From an uncultured Lachnospiraceae bacterium (GTDB lineage: Bacteria; Bacillota; Clostridia; Lachnospirales; Lachnospiraceae), in assembly GCA_900557385.1 (NCBI GenBank), contig USSP01000099.1, positions 1 to 6,985 on the forward strand: 6,985 nucleotides of DNA, written 5' to 3'. The translations under genes were made by a program, and so were the position numbers. Position 1 is the stretch's first letter. The number at the start of each line of letters is the position of its first letter. Shown piece after piece: positions 1-6,261 of the stretch. The notes under the pieces were generated by a model that ran no database searches, was not told the origin of the DNA, and saw only the letters and a list, made by a program, of their open reading frames with translations.

Positions 1-1
1 C

Positions 2-919
2 TTCGACTTCAACGGCGCCGACTTTGGAGACATCTTCGGAGATATTTTCGGAGATATTTTTGGAGGCGGACGCAGAGGCAGCAGCCAGAGCAACGGCCCT
101 ATGAAGGGTGCCAATGTGCGTACCAGTGTGCATATTACTTTTGAAGAAGCAATCTTCGGTACCACAAAGGAAATTGAATTAAATGTGAAGGAAGACTGTA
201 ATACCTGTCACGGTACCGGTGCGAAACCCGGAACCAGTCCGGAAACCTGCCCGAAATGCGGAGGTAAGGGACAGGTGGTATTTACCCAGCAGTCCTTCTT
301 TGGAACCGTGCGAAATGTACAGACCTGTCCGGACTGTCATGGCACCGGTAAGATTATTAAAGAGAAATGCCCGGATTGCCGAGGTACCGGTTATATCCCC
401 ATGCGGAAGAAATATGCAGTGGATATTCCCGCAGGTATCGATAACGGACAGTGCAAGCGTCTGGCAGGAAAAGGTGAGCCCGGTGTAAACGGTGGTCCCA
501 GAGGAGATGTTCTGGTGGAAGTCATCGTTGGACGCCACCCCATTTTCCAGAGACAGAATACCGATATTTATTCCACTGTACCCGTATCCTTTGCAGTAGC
601 TGCACTGGGCGGTGAAGTGGTGATTGATACCGTAGATGGCAAAGTCATTTATGATGTGAAAGCCGGAACCCAGACCGACACTCGTGTCCGTCTGAAAGGC
701 AAAGGCGTTCCTTCCCTGCGGAATAAAGATATCCGTGGCGACCACTATGTAACACTGGTTGTCCAGACCCCGGATAAACTTTCCAGCGAGGCGAAGGATC
801 TGCTCCGTAAGTTTGATGAACTTACCGGAGACAGCTTAAACGCAGCAAAGCGTGCAACTTCCGATAATACGGATAACACCTCCGGTGGCGGAAAAGGCAA
901 AAAGCATAAATTTTTCTAA
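2..919 (+). CDS. dnaJ: Chaperone protein DnaJ (Hsp40), 3' portion, 5' end outside the window
   Basis: DnaJ is the cytoplasmic co-chaperone that binds unfolded proteins and stimulates the ATPase of DnaK. The open frame runs in from the left edge and gives 305 residues before TAA at 917-919. The J domain with its HPD motif is missing only because the window starts too late. The visible part begins in the Gly/Phe-rich linker (FGDIFGDIFGDIFGGG). Four CxxCxGxG zinc-binding motifs follow (CNTCHGTG, CPKCGGKG, CPDCHGTG, CPDCRGTG; bases 197-391), and then the C-terminal substrate-binding domains. An ATG at 101 in the same frame lies after the G/F linker and is not the start, because the frame is open upstream with typical DnaJ sequence. 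The C-terminus is a lysine-rich tail after a Gly-rich stretch. In Bacillota this gene normally closes an hrcA-grpE-dnaK-dnaJ heat-shock operon, and a terminator directly follows here. Identification is certain; the upstream operon is inferred. Confidence 0.97.
   Translation, partial: FDFNGADFGDIFGDIFGDIFGGGRRGSSQSNGPMKGANVRTSVHITFEEAIFGTTKEIELNVKEDCNTCHGTGAKPGTSPETCPKCGGKGQVVFTQQSFFGTVRNVQTCPDCHGTGKIIKEKCPDCRGTGYIPMRKKYAVDIPAGIDNGQCKRLAGKGEPGVNGGPRGDVLVEVIVGRHPIFQRQNTDIYSTVPVSFAVAALGGEVVIDTVDGKVIYDVKAGTQTDTRVRLKGKGVPSLRNKDIRGDHYVTLVVQTPDKLSSEAKDLLRKFDELTGDSLNAAKRATSDNTDNTSGGGKGKKHKFF
26..61 (+). repeat. Three tandem 12-base units in the dnaJ G/F region
   Basis: Three in-frame 12-base units (ggagacatcttc, ggagatattttc, ggagatattttt) each encode Gly-Asp-Ile-Phe. 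They form part of the flexible G/F linker of DnaJ. The second and third copies differ only at the last base. Such repeats are common in G/F linkers and can vary in copy number by slippage. Confidence 0.85.
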
Positions 920-924
920 TCAAT

Positions 925-966
925 AGGCGTCGACTTCTTTTAAAAAGTCGGCGCCTTGTTGCGTTT
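925..966 (+). terminator. Intrinsic terminator after dnaJ
   Basis: A 12-pair stem (925-936 with 945-956, one G-T wobble at 930/951) encloses an 8-base loop and is followed by a T-rich tail (ttgttgcgttt). It begins six bases after the dnaJ stop codon. The stem is GC-rich at its base, and the T-rich tail is broken by GCG, so termination may be partial. It separates the chaperone transcript from prmA. Confidence 0.85.
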
Positions 967-971
967 AAAAT

Positions 972-1000
972 TCGACACCACCATTATTTTGTGTTATAGT
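972..1000 (+). promoter_or_regulatory. Probable sigma-A-type promoter for prmA and downstream genes
   Basis: A -35 TCGACA (972-977, five of six matches to TTGACA) and a -10 TATAGT (995-1000, five of six matches to TATAAT) are separated by exactly 17 bases. A TG at 992-993 adds an extended -10 element. Transcription would start near 1007, leaving a leader of about 54 bases before prmA. The promoter sits right after the dnaJ terminator, which supports an independent transcription unit. No CIRCE operator is visible in this gap. Confidence 0.75.
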
Positions 1001-1060
1001 AGTACCGACTAAATTGCTGTAAAAAGCTTATGATATAGAGATACGGAAAGGAAATCTGCC

Positions 1061-2050
1061 ATGAAATGGACGAAGTTTCGCGTAAAGACAATAACGGATG
1101 CAGAGGATATCATTATCAGCACTCTCTATGATATCGGTTTGGAAGGAGCCCAGATCGAGGACAAGATTCCCCTCACTGCCTGGGAAAAGGAGCAGATGTT
1201 TGTGGATATTCTGCCGGACGGACCGGCAGATGACGGCATTGCCTACTTAAGCTTCTTTGTGGAGGAAACCGAGGACGGTACTCTGAAGCTGGGGGATGAA
1301 CTGGTTTCTGCCCAGGAAATTTTAGACCGGGTCAACGCCGAACTTGAGGACTTACGTCAGTTTATGGACATCGGCGAAGGCAGTGTGGTTGTAGATGAAA
1401 CTGAGGACATCGACTGGATTAATAACTGGAAACAGTTTTTCCACCAGTTTTATATCGACGATTTGCTGGTGATTCCTTCCTGGGAGGAAGTGAAACCGGA
1501 GGATGCAGGCAAAAAGATCCTTCACATCGACCCCGGCACTGCGTTTGGAACAGGTATGCATGAAACCACCCAGCTTTGCATCCGCCAGATCAAAAAATAT
1601 GTGACCTCGGAGACGGAACTTCTGGATGTGGGAACCGGAAGCGGTATTCTTGCCATTCTGGCAATTATGTACGGAGCGAAACACTGTGTGGGAACCGACC
1701 TTGATCCCTGTGCAGTGGACGCGGTAAGAGAAAACATGGAGGCAAACGGCATTGATCCTGCCGCCTTCCAGATGATGATTGGTAATATCATCACCGATGA
1801 AGAAGTACAGAAGAAAGTGGGCTTTGGCTGCTACGACATCGTAGTTGCCAATATTCTGGCAGATGTACTGGTGCCTTTGACCCCGGTGATTGTGAACCAG
1901 TTAAAACCAGGTGGTGTTTATATCACTTCCGGCATTATCAATGACAAAGAGCCGGTTGTGGTAGAGGCAGTAAAGAAAGCAGGACTGGAACTGGTGGAAG
2001 TGACCTACCAGGGAGAGTGGGTTAATGTCACAGCCCGGAAACCCTTATGA
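1061..2050 (+). CDS. prmA: Ribosomal protein L11 methyltransferase PrmA
   Basis: PrmA uses S-adenosylmethionine to methylate ribosomal protein L11 in the cytoplasm. The 329-residue product has a divergent N-terminal L11-recognition domain (about 1-110) and then the conserved linker WINNWKQFF (119-127). A class I methyltransferase fold follows. The family signature DPGTAFGTGMHETT is at 157-170, SAM motif I LLDVGTGSGIL at 187-197, the acidic motif TDLDP at 212-216, and NILADVL at 264-270 (the N-I-L-A post-motif of PrmA). It is somewhat longer than B. subtilis PrmA (about 311 residues), mostly through acidic sequence in the N-terminal half. The start is supported by GGAAAGGA at 1045-1052, eight bases upstream of the ATG. 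It is first in the unit driven by the promoter at 972-1000 and overlaps the next gene by four bases. The dnaJ-prmA-rsmE order is a well-known Bacillota arrangement. Confidence 0.96.
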   Translation: MKWTKFRVKTITDAEDIIISTLYDIGLEGAQIEDKIPLTAWEKEQMFVDILPDGPADDGIAYLSFFVEETEDGTLKLGDELVSAQEILDRVNAELEDLRQFMDIGEGSVVVDETEDIDWINNWKQFFHQFYIDDLLVIPSWEEVKPEDAGKKILHIDPGTAFGTGMHETTQLCIRQIKKYVTSETELLDVGTGSGILAILAIMYGAKHCVGTDLDPCAVDAVRENMEANGIDPAAFQMMIGNIITDEEVQKKVGFGCYDIVVANILADVLVPLTPVIVNQLKPGGVYITSGIINDKEPVVVEAVKKAGLELVEVTYQGEWVNVTARKPL

Positions 2051-2601
2051 AAACCGATAAAGGAAAATCCAGAGCGCGGATTGTGACTCTGCTTCTACTG
2101 CTTCTCTGGATGGCGGTGATTTTCTGGTTTTCAGCCCAGGATGCCACCAAATCCGGTGGACTCAGCAGCAGCCTTTCGGAAAAGCTGGCTTTCCTCCAGA
2201 ACCGGGTACTGCATCTGGGCTGGACGAAGCAGAAGATCATGGAAATCTCGATCTGGCTGGAAAAGCCTCTGCGGAAATGCGCCCATGCTTCCGAATATGC
2301 ATTGCTTGGCATGCTGATGCTGGCACATTTGAATACCTATCGCATTCCCAAACAGGTGACCGTGCCTACAGAAAAAGCCGGAGAATCCGGTTGGGGAACT
2401 TCCCTCCGAATTCGTGTGCTGTTGGCAGAGGCACTTTGTGTACTCTACGCAGCCACCGATGAATTCCATCAGTTATTTGTAGAGGGACGAAGCGGGCAGT
2501 TTACCGATGTGTGTATTGACGGGGCAGGAGCATTACTGGGTATCTTGATTATGACAATTGTGTCATATTTTAGAAGCCGGCGCTGCCATACGACGAGGTA
2601 G
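2047..2601 (+). CDS. VanZ-family integral membrane protein
   Basis: This 184-residue protein belongs to the VanZ-like family, named after the accessory teicoplanin-resistance protein VanZ; most members have no proven function. Family features are visible: an N-terminal membrane helix (about 12-29) ending in FWFSAQDA, the KCAHASEYALLG block (77-88), YAATDEFHQLFVEGRSG (134-150) and DVCIDGAGALLGI (154-166), which leads into a last hydrophobic helix (to about 175). Four membrane segments are likely (about 12-29, 80-95, 120-138, 155-175), with a soluble insert around 97-120. The tail is basic (RSRR), consistent with a cytoplasmic end. The start codon lies inside the prmA stop (ATGA) with only a weak GGA upstream, so translation probably depends on ribosomes finishing prmA. 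Nothing nearby suggests a vancomycin-resistance cluster, so a resistance role should not be assumed. Confidence 0.88.
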   Translation: MKTDKGKSRARIVTLLLLLLWMAVIFWFSAQDATKSGGLSSSLSEKLAFLQNRVLHLGWTKQKIMEISIWLEKPLRKCAHASEYALLGMLMLAHLNTYRIPKQVTVPTEKAGESGWGTSLRIRVLLAEALCVLYAATDEFHQLFVEGRSGQFTDVCIDGAGALLGILIMTIVSYFRSRRCHTTR

Positions 2602-2643
2602 TTTTTTCTGACAGATATTTACCCATAAGGTATAGGTGTTTTT

Positions 2644-3387
2644 ATGTATCGATTTTTTGTAGACCCTTCCCAGATTCATGGTACAGACATCCGGATCACG
2701 GGAAGTGATGTAAACCATATACAGCATGTACTGCGGATGAAACCCGGTGAAGAGATTGCGGTGAGCAATGGTGTGGACGGAAAGGAATACCGTTGCGGTA
2801 TTGAGGAATTTCTGGATGGGGAAGTGCGCTGTACCCTCCGTTTTATCAAGGAGGACGGTGTGGAGCTTCCTGCCCGCATTTATCTGTTCCAGGGACTTCC
2901 CAAGGCAGACAAGATGGAACTGATTGTCCAGAAATGTGTGGAGCTGGGTGTGTTTGAAATCATTCCCGTGGCCACGAAACGTGCTGTGGTGAAACTGGAC
3001 GAAAAGAAAGCCCGGTCGAAAGTGGAACGTTGGCAGGGCATTGCAGAAGCAGCGGCGAAGCAGAGTAAACGAGGGATTATCCCCCAGGTTACCATGCCGG
3101 TTACCTTTTCCGAGGCGGTGAAACGTGCTTCCACCATGGATTTGCGCCTGATTCCCTACGAGATGGCTGAAGATGGCATGGCGATAACCAGGGAGTTGAT
3201 AGAGAGCGCAAGACCGGGGATGGACATTGCGGTGTTGATCGGACCGGAGGGTGGCTTCGAACAGGAGGAAATCCAAAGAGCTTTGGCAAACGATATCCGC
3301 CCTATCACCTTAGGCAAACGGATTCTGCGTACAGAGACAGCGGGACTGACGGTGCTTTCCTGGTTAATGTATCAGTTGGAGAACTGA
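2644..3387 (+). CDS. rsmE: 16S rRNA (uracil-1498-N3)-methyltransferase RsmE
   Basis: RsmE methylates N3 of U1498 in helix 44 of 16S rRNA, using S-adenosylmethionine, in the cytoplasm. The 247 residues match the usual family length. An N-terminal PUA-like RNA-binding domain (about 1-70, with NHIQHVLRMKPGEEI at 24-38) is followed by a SPOUT (trefoil-knot) methyltransferase domain. Its hallmarks are LFQGLPKADKME (81-92), ELGVFEIIPVAT (100-111), the SAM-binding loop LIGPEGGF (198-205) and LGKRILRTETA (223-233) in the knot. The start is supported by AGGTG at 2634-2638, five bases before the ATG. It follows the VanZ gene by 42 bases with no convincing terminator between them, so co-transcription is likely. 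It is the B. subtilis YqeU type and belongs to the conserved dnaJ-prmA-rsmE series. Identification is secure. Confidence 0.96.
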   Translation: MYRFFVDPSQIHGTDIRITGSDVNHIQHVLRMKPGEEIAVSNGVDGKEYRCGIEEFLDGEVRCTLRFIKEDGVELPARIYLFQGLPKADKMELIVQKCVELGVFEIIPVATKRAVVKLDEKKARSKVERWQGIAEAAAKQSKRGIIPQVTMPVTFSEAVKRASTMDLRLIPYEMAEDGMAITRELIESARPGMDIAVLIGPEGGFEQEEIQRALANDIRPITLGKRILRTETAGLTVLSWLMYQLEN

Positions 3388-3414
3388 CACCGGAAGCGAA
3401 TTTCTGCATATACT
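3384..3414 (+). promoter_or_regulatory. Possible internal promoter ahead of the cysteine desulfurase gene
   Basis: CTGACA (3384-3389, five of six matches to the -35 consensus, overlapping the rsmE stop) and TATACT (3409-3414, five of six matches to the -10 consensus) lie in the 95-base gap between rsmE and the desulfurase. The 19-base spacer is longer than ideal, so the site may be weak or fortuitous. I see no riboswitch fold and no terminator in this gap. Confidence 0.35.
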
Positions 3415-3470
3415 ATCCATAGATTGAGAAATGTTACTGGAACGAAGCAGGAGTGAACAGTAATAGAAAA

Positions 3471-3475
3471 AGGAG
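3471..3475 (+). promoter_or_regulatory. Ribosome binding site that fixes the desulfurase start
   Basis: AGGAG preceded by an A-run lies seven bases before the ATG at 3483. An in-frame GTG at 3453 would place this site inside the coding region and add ten residues (MNSNRKRRTD) that precede the family's usual N-terminus. The ATG at 3483 gives the standard beginning, MEIYLDNSATT. Confidence 0.9.
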
Positions 3476-3482
3476 AACGGAC

Positions 3483-4640
3483 ATGGAAATCTATCTGGAC
3501 AATTCCGCCACTACGAGATGCTTCCCGGAAGTGGCAGAACTGATGACAAAGATCATGTGCGAGGATTACGGAAATCCTTCCAGCATGCATCATAAAGGCG
3601 TAGAGGCGGAAAGCTATGTGCGTTACGCCAAAGAGACTTTGGCTAAAATTCTCAAGGTGAGTGAGAAAGAAATTCTGTTTACCTCCGGTGGAACGGAATC
3701 AGACAATATTGCCATCATGGGCGTGGCTATGGCCAATCACCGTGCAGGGCGTCATATGATTACCACCCGGGTGGAACATCCGGCCATCCTGCAGACCATG
3801 AAATACATGGAGAGCCAGGATTTTGAAATTACCTACCTGGATGTGGATGAGAAGGGATGTATCTGTCTGGATCAGCTGGAACAGGCGATTCGACCGGACA
3901 CCATTCTGGTGTCCATCATGCACACCAATAACGAAATCGGTACGCTGCAGCCCATTGCCCAGGCAGGCGCACTGATCAAACGGTGCAATCCCAACACCCT
4001 GTTTCATGTGGATGCGGTACAGGGCTTTGGAAAAGCCAAAATTTATCCGAAGAAAATGAAAATTGATCTGATGTCTGTCAGCGCCCATAAGATCCACGGC
4101 CCGAAAGGGGTAGGCTTCTTATACGTAGGGGAAAAGGTAAAAATCAACCCCATCATGTATGGCGGCGGTCAACAGGAAGGGCTGCGTTCCGGCACGGAAA
4201 ATGTGCCCGGCTATGCAGGCATGGCGAAGGCTGCACAGATGCTTTATGAGAATCTGGAGGAAGAAACGGATTATCTTTACGATCTGCGTCAGTATTTTAT
4301 AGAACGGGTACAGAAAATCGAAGGTGCTTTTGTCAATGGAGCGCCGGGCAGAGAGGGAGCCCCTCATATTGTCAGTGTCACCATTCCCGGTGTGCGGGCA
4401 CAGGTGCTGCTGAATGAACTGAGTGCCAACTACCATATCTGTGTGTCAGCAGGAAGTGCCTGCTCCACCCATAAGCCTCAGCCCTCTGCCACACTTCTGG
4501 CAATCGGACTGGACAAAGAACAGGCGGTGGAAACCCTGCGCTTCAGCTTTTCCGTATTTACCACCCGGCAGGAAATTGACACCTGCCTGGATGCGTTGTA
4601 TAGTATAGTACCTGAGCAAAGAAAAGCGAAACACTATTAA
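3483..4640 (+). CDS. Cysteine desulfurase, NifS/IscS family (NifZ-like partner of ThiI)
   Basis: This PLP-dependent enzyme takes sulfur from L-cysteine as an enzyme persulfide, releasing alanine. The 385-residue product has the complete class V aminotransferase fold: YLDNSATT (4-11), GGTESDN (69-75), His99 in VEHP, which stacks on the PLP ring, the FHVDAVQ segment with Asp177 and Gln180, and the Schiff-base lysine Lys203 in SAHKIHGPKG. The RSGTEN block is at 235-240. The persulfide-forming cysteine is Cys327 in SAGSACST, on the mobile loop. The sequence after it (HKPQPSATLLAIG) resembles the B. subtilis NifZ type more than the longer IscS C-terminus. The next gene, 18 bases downstream, is thiI. 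In B. subtilis NifZ is the dedicated sulfur donor to ThiI, so thiouridine synthesis is the likely role here, although supply to Fe-S cluster assembly cannot be excluded. All catalytic residues are present. Confidence 0.93.
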   Translation: MEIYLDNSATTRCFPEVAELMTKIMCEDYGNPSSMHHKGVEAESYVRYAKETLAKILKVSEKEILFTSGGTESDNIAIMGVAMANHRAGRHMITTRVEHPAILQTMKYMESQDFEITYLDVDEKGCICLDQLEQAIRPDTILVSIMHTNNEIGTLQPIAQAGALIKRCNPNTLFHVDAVQGFGKAKIYPKKMKIDLMSVSAHKIHGPKGVGFLYVGEKVKINPIMYGGGQQEGLRSGTENVPGYAGMAKAAQMLYENLEEETDYLYDLRQYFIERVQKIEGAFVNGAPGREGAPHIVSVTIPGVRAQVLLNELSANYHICVSAGSACSTHKPQPSATLLAIGLDKEQAVETLRFSFSVFTTRQEIDTCLDALYSIVPEQRKAKHY

Positions 4641-4658
4641 CAGAGAGGATAAAATCGT

Positions 4659-5843
4659 ATGTTCACATCTTTTTTGATAAAGTACGGAGAAATCGGTGTT
4701 AAGGGTAAAAACCGGTATCTCTTTGAGGAAGCATTGTGTCAGCAGATCAAATATGCTTTGAAGCGTTGTGATGGGGAATTTAAGCTTTCCCGCACACCGG
4801 GACGTGTTTTTGTGGATGCCCTGTCGGATTTTGACTACGACGAAGTGATTGAGAATTTACAGGCAGTTTTTGGCATTACCGGCATCTGCCCGGTGGTGCG
4901 TTTAGAGGATGAAGGCTTTGAAAAACTTGCTGAGGAAGTGGTCCACTATATGGATACCGTTTATCCCGACAAACATATCACCTTCAAGGTGGCAGCCCGC
5001 CGCTCCCGCAAAAATTACCCTAAGAATTCCATGGAATTGAACGAGGACTTGGGTGAGGTACTTCTCGACCATTTCCCGGAACTGAAAGTGGATGTACACA
5101 AACCTCAGGTAACCCTCACCGTGGAAATTCGGGAGAAGATTTACCTGTATTCCGAGATTATTCCCGGCCCCGGCGGTATGCCTGTGGGCACGGCCGGCAA
5201 GGCAATGGTACTGCTCTCCGGCGGAATTGATTCCCCGGTAGCGGCCTACATGATTGCCAAACGTGGTGTCAAGGTGGATGCGGTTTATTTCCATGCACCG
5301 CCCTACACCAGTGAGCGTGCGAAGCAGAAGGTAGTGGATCTGGCGAAGAAGGTTGCCAAATACACAGGCCCGATTTATCTTCATGTGATTAACTTTACCG
5401 ATGTGCAGATGCATATTTACGAGAACTGCCCCCACGAGGAGCTGACCATCATCATGCGTCGGTACATGATGCGGATTGCGGAGCATATTGCGAAGGAGAC
5501 GGACTGCTTAGGTCTGGTAACCGGTGAGAGCATCGGTCAGGTGGCTTCCCAGACGATGCAGAGTTTAAATTGCACCAACGATGTGTGTGACCTTCCGGTA
5601 TACCGTCCGTTGATTGCATTTGATAAAGAGGACATTGTGGCAATCTCCAAGAAGATTGATACCTACGAGACTTCCATTCTGCCATTCGAAGATTGCTGTA
5701 CCATCTTCGTGGCAAAGCATCCGGTGACCAAGCCGAATCTGGAAGTGATCCGCCGTCATGAGGCAGCTGCCAAAGAAAAGCTGGATGAACTCATGCAGAT
5801 CGCTCTGGATCATGATGAACTGATTATCGTGAAGTCGGAATAA
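4659..5843 (+). CDS. thiI: tRNA 4-thiouridine synthase ThiI (tRNA sulfurtransferase), short form without rhodanese domain
   Basis: ThiI activates U8 of tRNA by adenylation and replaces the oxygen with sulfur to make s4U, a near-UV sensor base. The 394 residues comprise an N-terminal ferredoxin-like domain (1 to about 55, with KYGEIGVKGKNR at 8-19), a THUMP RNA-binding domain (about 60-165) and an adenylating PP-loop domain with LLSGGIDSPVA (185-195), TGESIGQVASQT (288-299) and FEDCCTIF (343-350). The first cysteine of that last motif, Cys346, probably corresponds to E. coli Cys344 (inferred). E. coli ThiI is about 480 residues and carries its sulfur on a C-terminal rhodanese domain. Here, as in B. 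subtilis, that domain is absent, so sulfur should come directly from the adjacent desulfurase. The start is supported by GAGAGGA at 4643-4649. It is the last gene of the plus-strand set and is followed by a terminator. Confidence 0.96.
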   Translation: MFTSFLIKYGEIGVKGKNRYLFEEALCQQIKYALKRCDGEFKLSRTPGRVFVDALSDFDYDEVIENLQAVFGITGICPVVRLEDEGFEKLAEEVVHYMDTVYPDKHITFKVAARRSRKNYPKNSMELNEDLGEVLLDHFPELKVDVHKPQVTLTVEIREKIYLYSEIIPGPGGMPVGTAGKAMVLLSGGIDSPVAAYMIAKRGVKVDAVYFHAPPYTSERAKQKVVDLAKKVAKYTGPIYLHVINFTDVQMHIYENCPHEELTIIMRRYMMRIAEHIAKETDCLGLVTGESIGQVASQTMQSLNCTNDVCDLPVYRPLIAFDKEDIVAISKKIDTYETSILPFEDCCTIFVAKHPVTKPNLEVIRRHEAAAKEKLDELMQIALDHDELIIVKSE

Positions 5844-5893
5844 ACAAAAACAACCGGGGGGGGAAACCCCCGGCGGGGCAAAATTTTCTTTTT
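5843..5893. terminator. Bidirectional intrinsic terminator between thiI and the convergent HPr-like gene
   Basis: A seven-pair GC stem (5854-5860 with 5867-5873) has a GGGAAA loop. On the minus strand it is followed at once by a U-rich tract (TTGTTTTTGTTTA, complement of 5841-5853), making a classical terminator for the HPr-like gene. On the plus strand the T-rich run (tttt-c-ttttt, 5884-5893) starts ten bases after the stem. An overlapping alternative stem, CCCC-GGC-GGGG (5868-5878), would bring it closer and could serve thiI. The two genes converge here, so sharing is plausible. The minus-strand reading is the stronger. Confidence 0.75.
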
Positions 5894-5899
5894 GAAGAG

Positions 5900-5915
5900 G
5901 ACCGCCTCGGCGGTC
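5900..5915. other. Small perfect inverted repeat in the 3' gap
   Basis: GACCGC-CTCG-GCGGTC forms a six-pair hairpin with a four-base loop. It lies between the HPr-like stop codon and the terminator at 5843-5893. No U-tract follows on either strand, so it is not itself a terminator. On the minus-strand mRNA it could protect the 3' end. Confidence 0.55.
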
Positions 5916-5934
5916 ATGTACACGATGACGAATC

Positions 5935-6165
5935 TTAGATCATGTAAGGCTTTAATACAGCCAGAACTTCGTCAACGTTTCCCTCAGCATGTACGTTTAA
6001 GTCGATGGGCTTGGACAGGTCTAAGCTGAAGATTCCCATGATAGACTTAGCGTCAATGACATATCTACCGGAAACTAAATCGAAATCGTAATCGAATTTG
6101 GTGATATCATTTACGAAAGATTTTACCTTGTCGATAGAATTTAAAGAGATCTGTACAGTTTTCAT
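5935..6165 (-). CDS. HPr-family (Crh-like) protein lacking the phosphocarrier histidine
   Basis: This 76-residue soluble protein looks like HPr of the phosphotransferase system in its second half. LVSGRYVIDAKSIMGIFSLDLSKPIDL (30-56 region) matches the HPr segment around regulatory Ser46, with Ser41 of KSIMG as its equivalent. The N-terminal active-site motif of true HPr (GIHARP, with His15) is absent. The aligned stretch here is about NSIDKVKSF (9-17), so PEP-dependent phosphotransfer through His15 is not expected. B. subtilis Crh also lacks the histidine and acts in catabolite repression after serine phosphorylation; a similar role here is only inference. The start at 6165 is decided by a perfect AAGGAGGT site seven bases upstream. 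A longer reading from 6282 would run through the promoter and into mtaB. It has its own promoter and terminator, so it is a single-gene unit facing thiI. Fold assignment is fairly sure; function is not known. Confidence 0.85.
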   Translation of the reverse strand: MKTVQISLNSIDKVKSFVNDITKFDYDFDLVSGRYVIDAKSIMGIFSLDLSKPIDLNVHAEGNVDEVLAVLKPYMI

Positions 6166-6172
6166 TGAAATT

Positions 6173-6180
6173 ACCTCCTT
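6173..6180 (-). promoter_or_regulatory. Perfect Shine-Dalgarno that fixes the HPr-like start
   Basis: On the minus strand AAGGAGGT stands seven bases before the ATG at 6165. It is the strongest ribosome binding site in the window and suggests high translation. It argues against the upstream start at 6282. Confidence 0.92.
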
Positions 6181-6199
6181 TTTGATACCTTCTGCATCT

Positions 6200-6228
6200 A
6201 TAGTAAGGGTTCGGGAAATAAAAGTCAA
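6200..6228 (-). promoter_or_regulatory. Probable promoter of the HPr-like gene
   Basis: Read on the minus strand, TTGACT (complement of 6223-6228, five of six matches to the -35 consensus) and TACTAT (complement of 6200-6205, four of six matches to the -10 consensus) are separated by 17 bases. The start of transcription would be near 6194, giving a leader of about 28 bases that carries the Shine-Dalgarno. No equally clear promoter for mtaB was found on the plus strand in the shared 96-base gap (6166-6261). TATAGT at 6199-6204 is a possible -10 there but has no partner at proper spacing. Confidence 0.65.
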
Positions 6229-6261
6229 TGATAAAACAACACAAAAAAAATGGTGAATTGT

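Noticed and set aside
179..745. Minus-strand open frame of 188 codons opposite dnaJ
   Set aside because: It is antisense to the zinc-finger and C-terminal domains of DnaJ and has no recognisable motif.
2047..2601. Glycopeptide resistance gene cluster suggested by VanZ
   Set aside because: No vanH, vanA, vanX, vanR or vanS-type genes are adjacent, and VanZ-like proteins are widespread outside resistance clusters.
2563..3276. Long minus-strand open frame of 237 codons opposite rsmE
   Set aside because: It lies over a secure rsmE gene, has no ribosome site that I can see, and its composition (many His, Phe, Arg, Ser) is typical of antisense shadow translation.
3453..3482. GTG at 3453 as start of the cysteine desulfurase
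   Set aside because: The AGGAG at 3471-3475 would fall inside the gene, and the added residues precede the normal family N-terminus; ATG 3483 has the right spacing.
4902..5486. Minus-strand open frame of 194 codons opposite thiI
   Set aside because: It is antisense to the THUMP and PP-loop coding region, resembles no family, and is His-rich in the way antisense frames are.
5894..5934. Second terminator after the HPr-like gene
   Set aside because: The hairpin at 5900-5915 has no U-tract on either strand; the real terminator is further on at 5843-5873.
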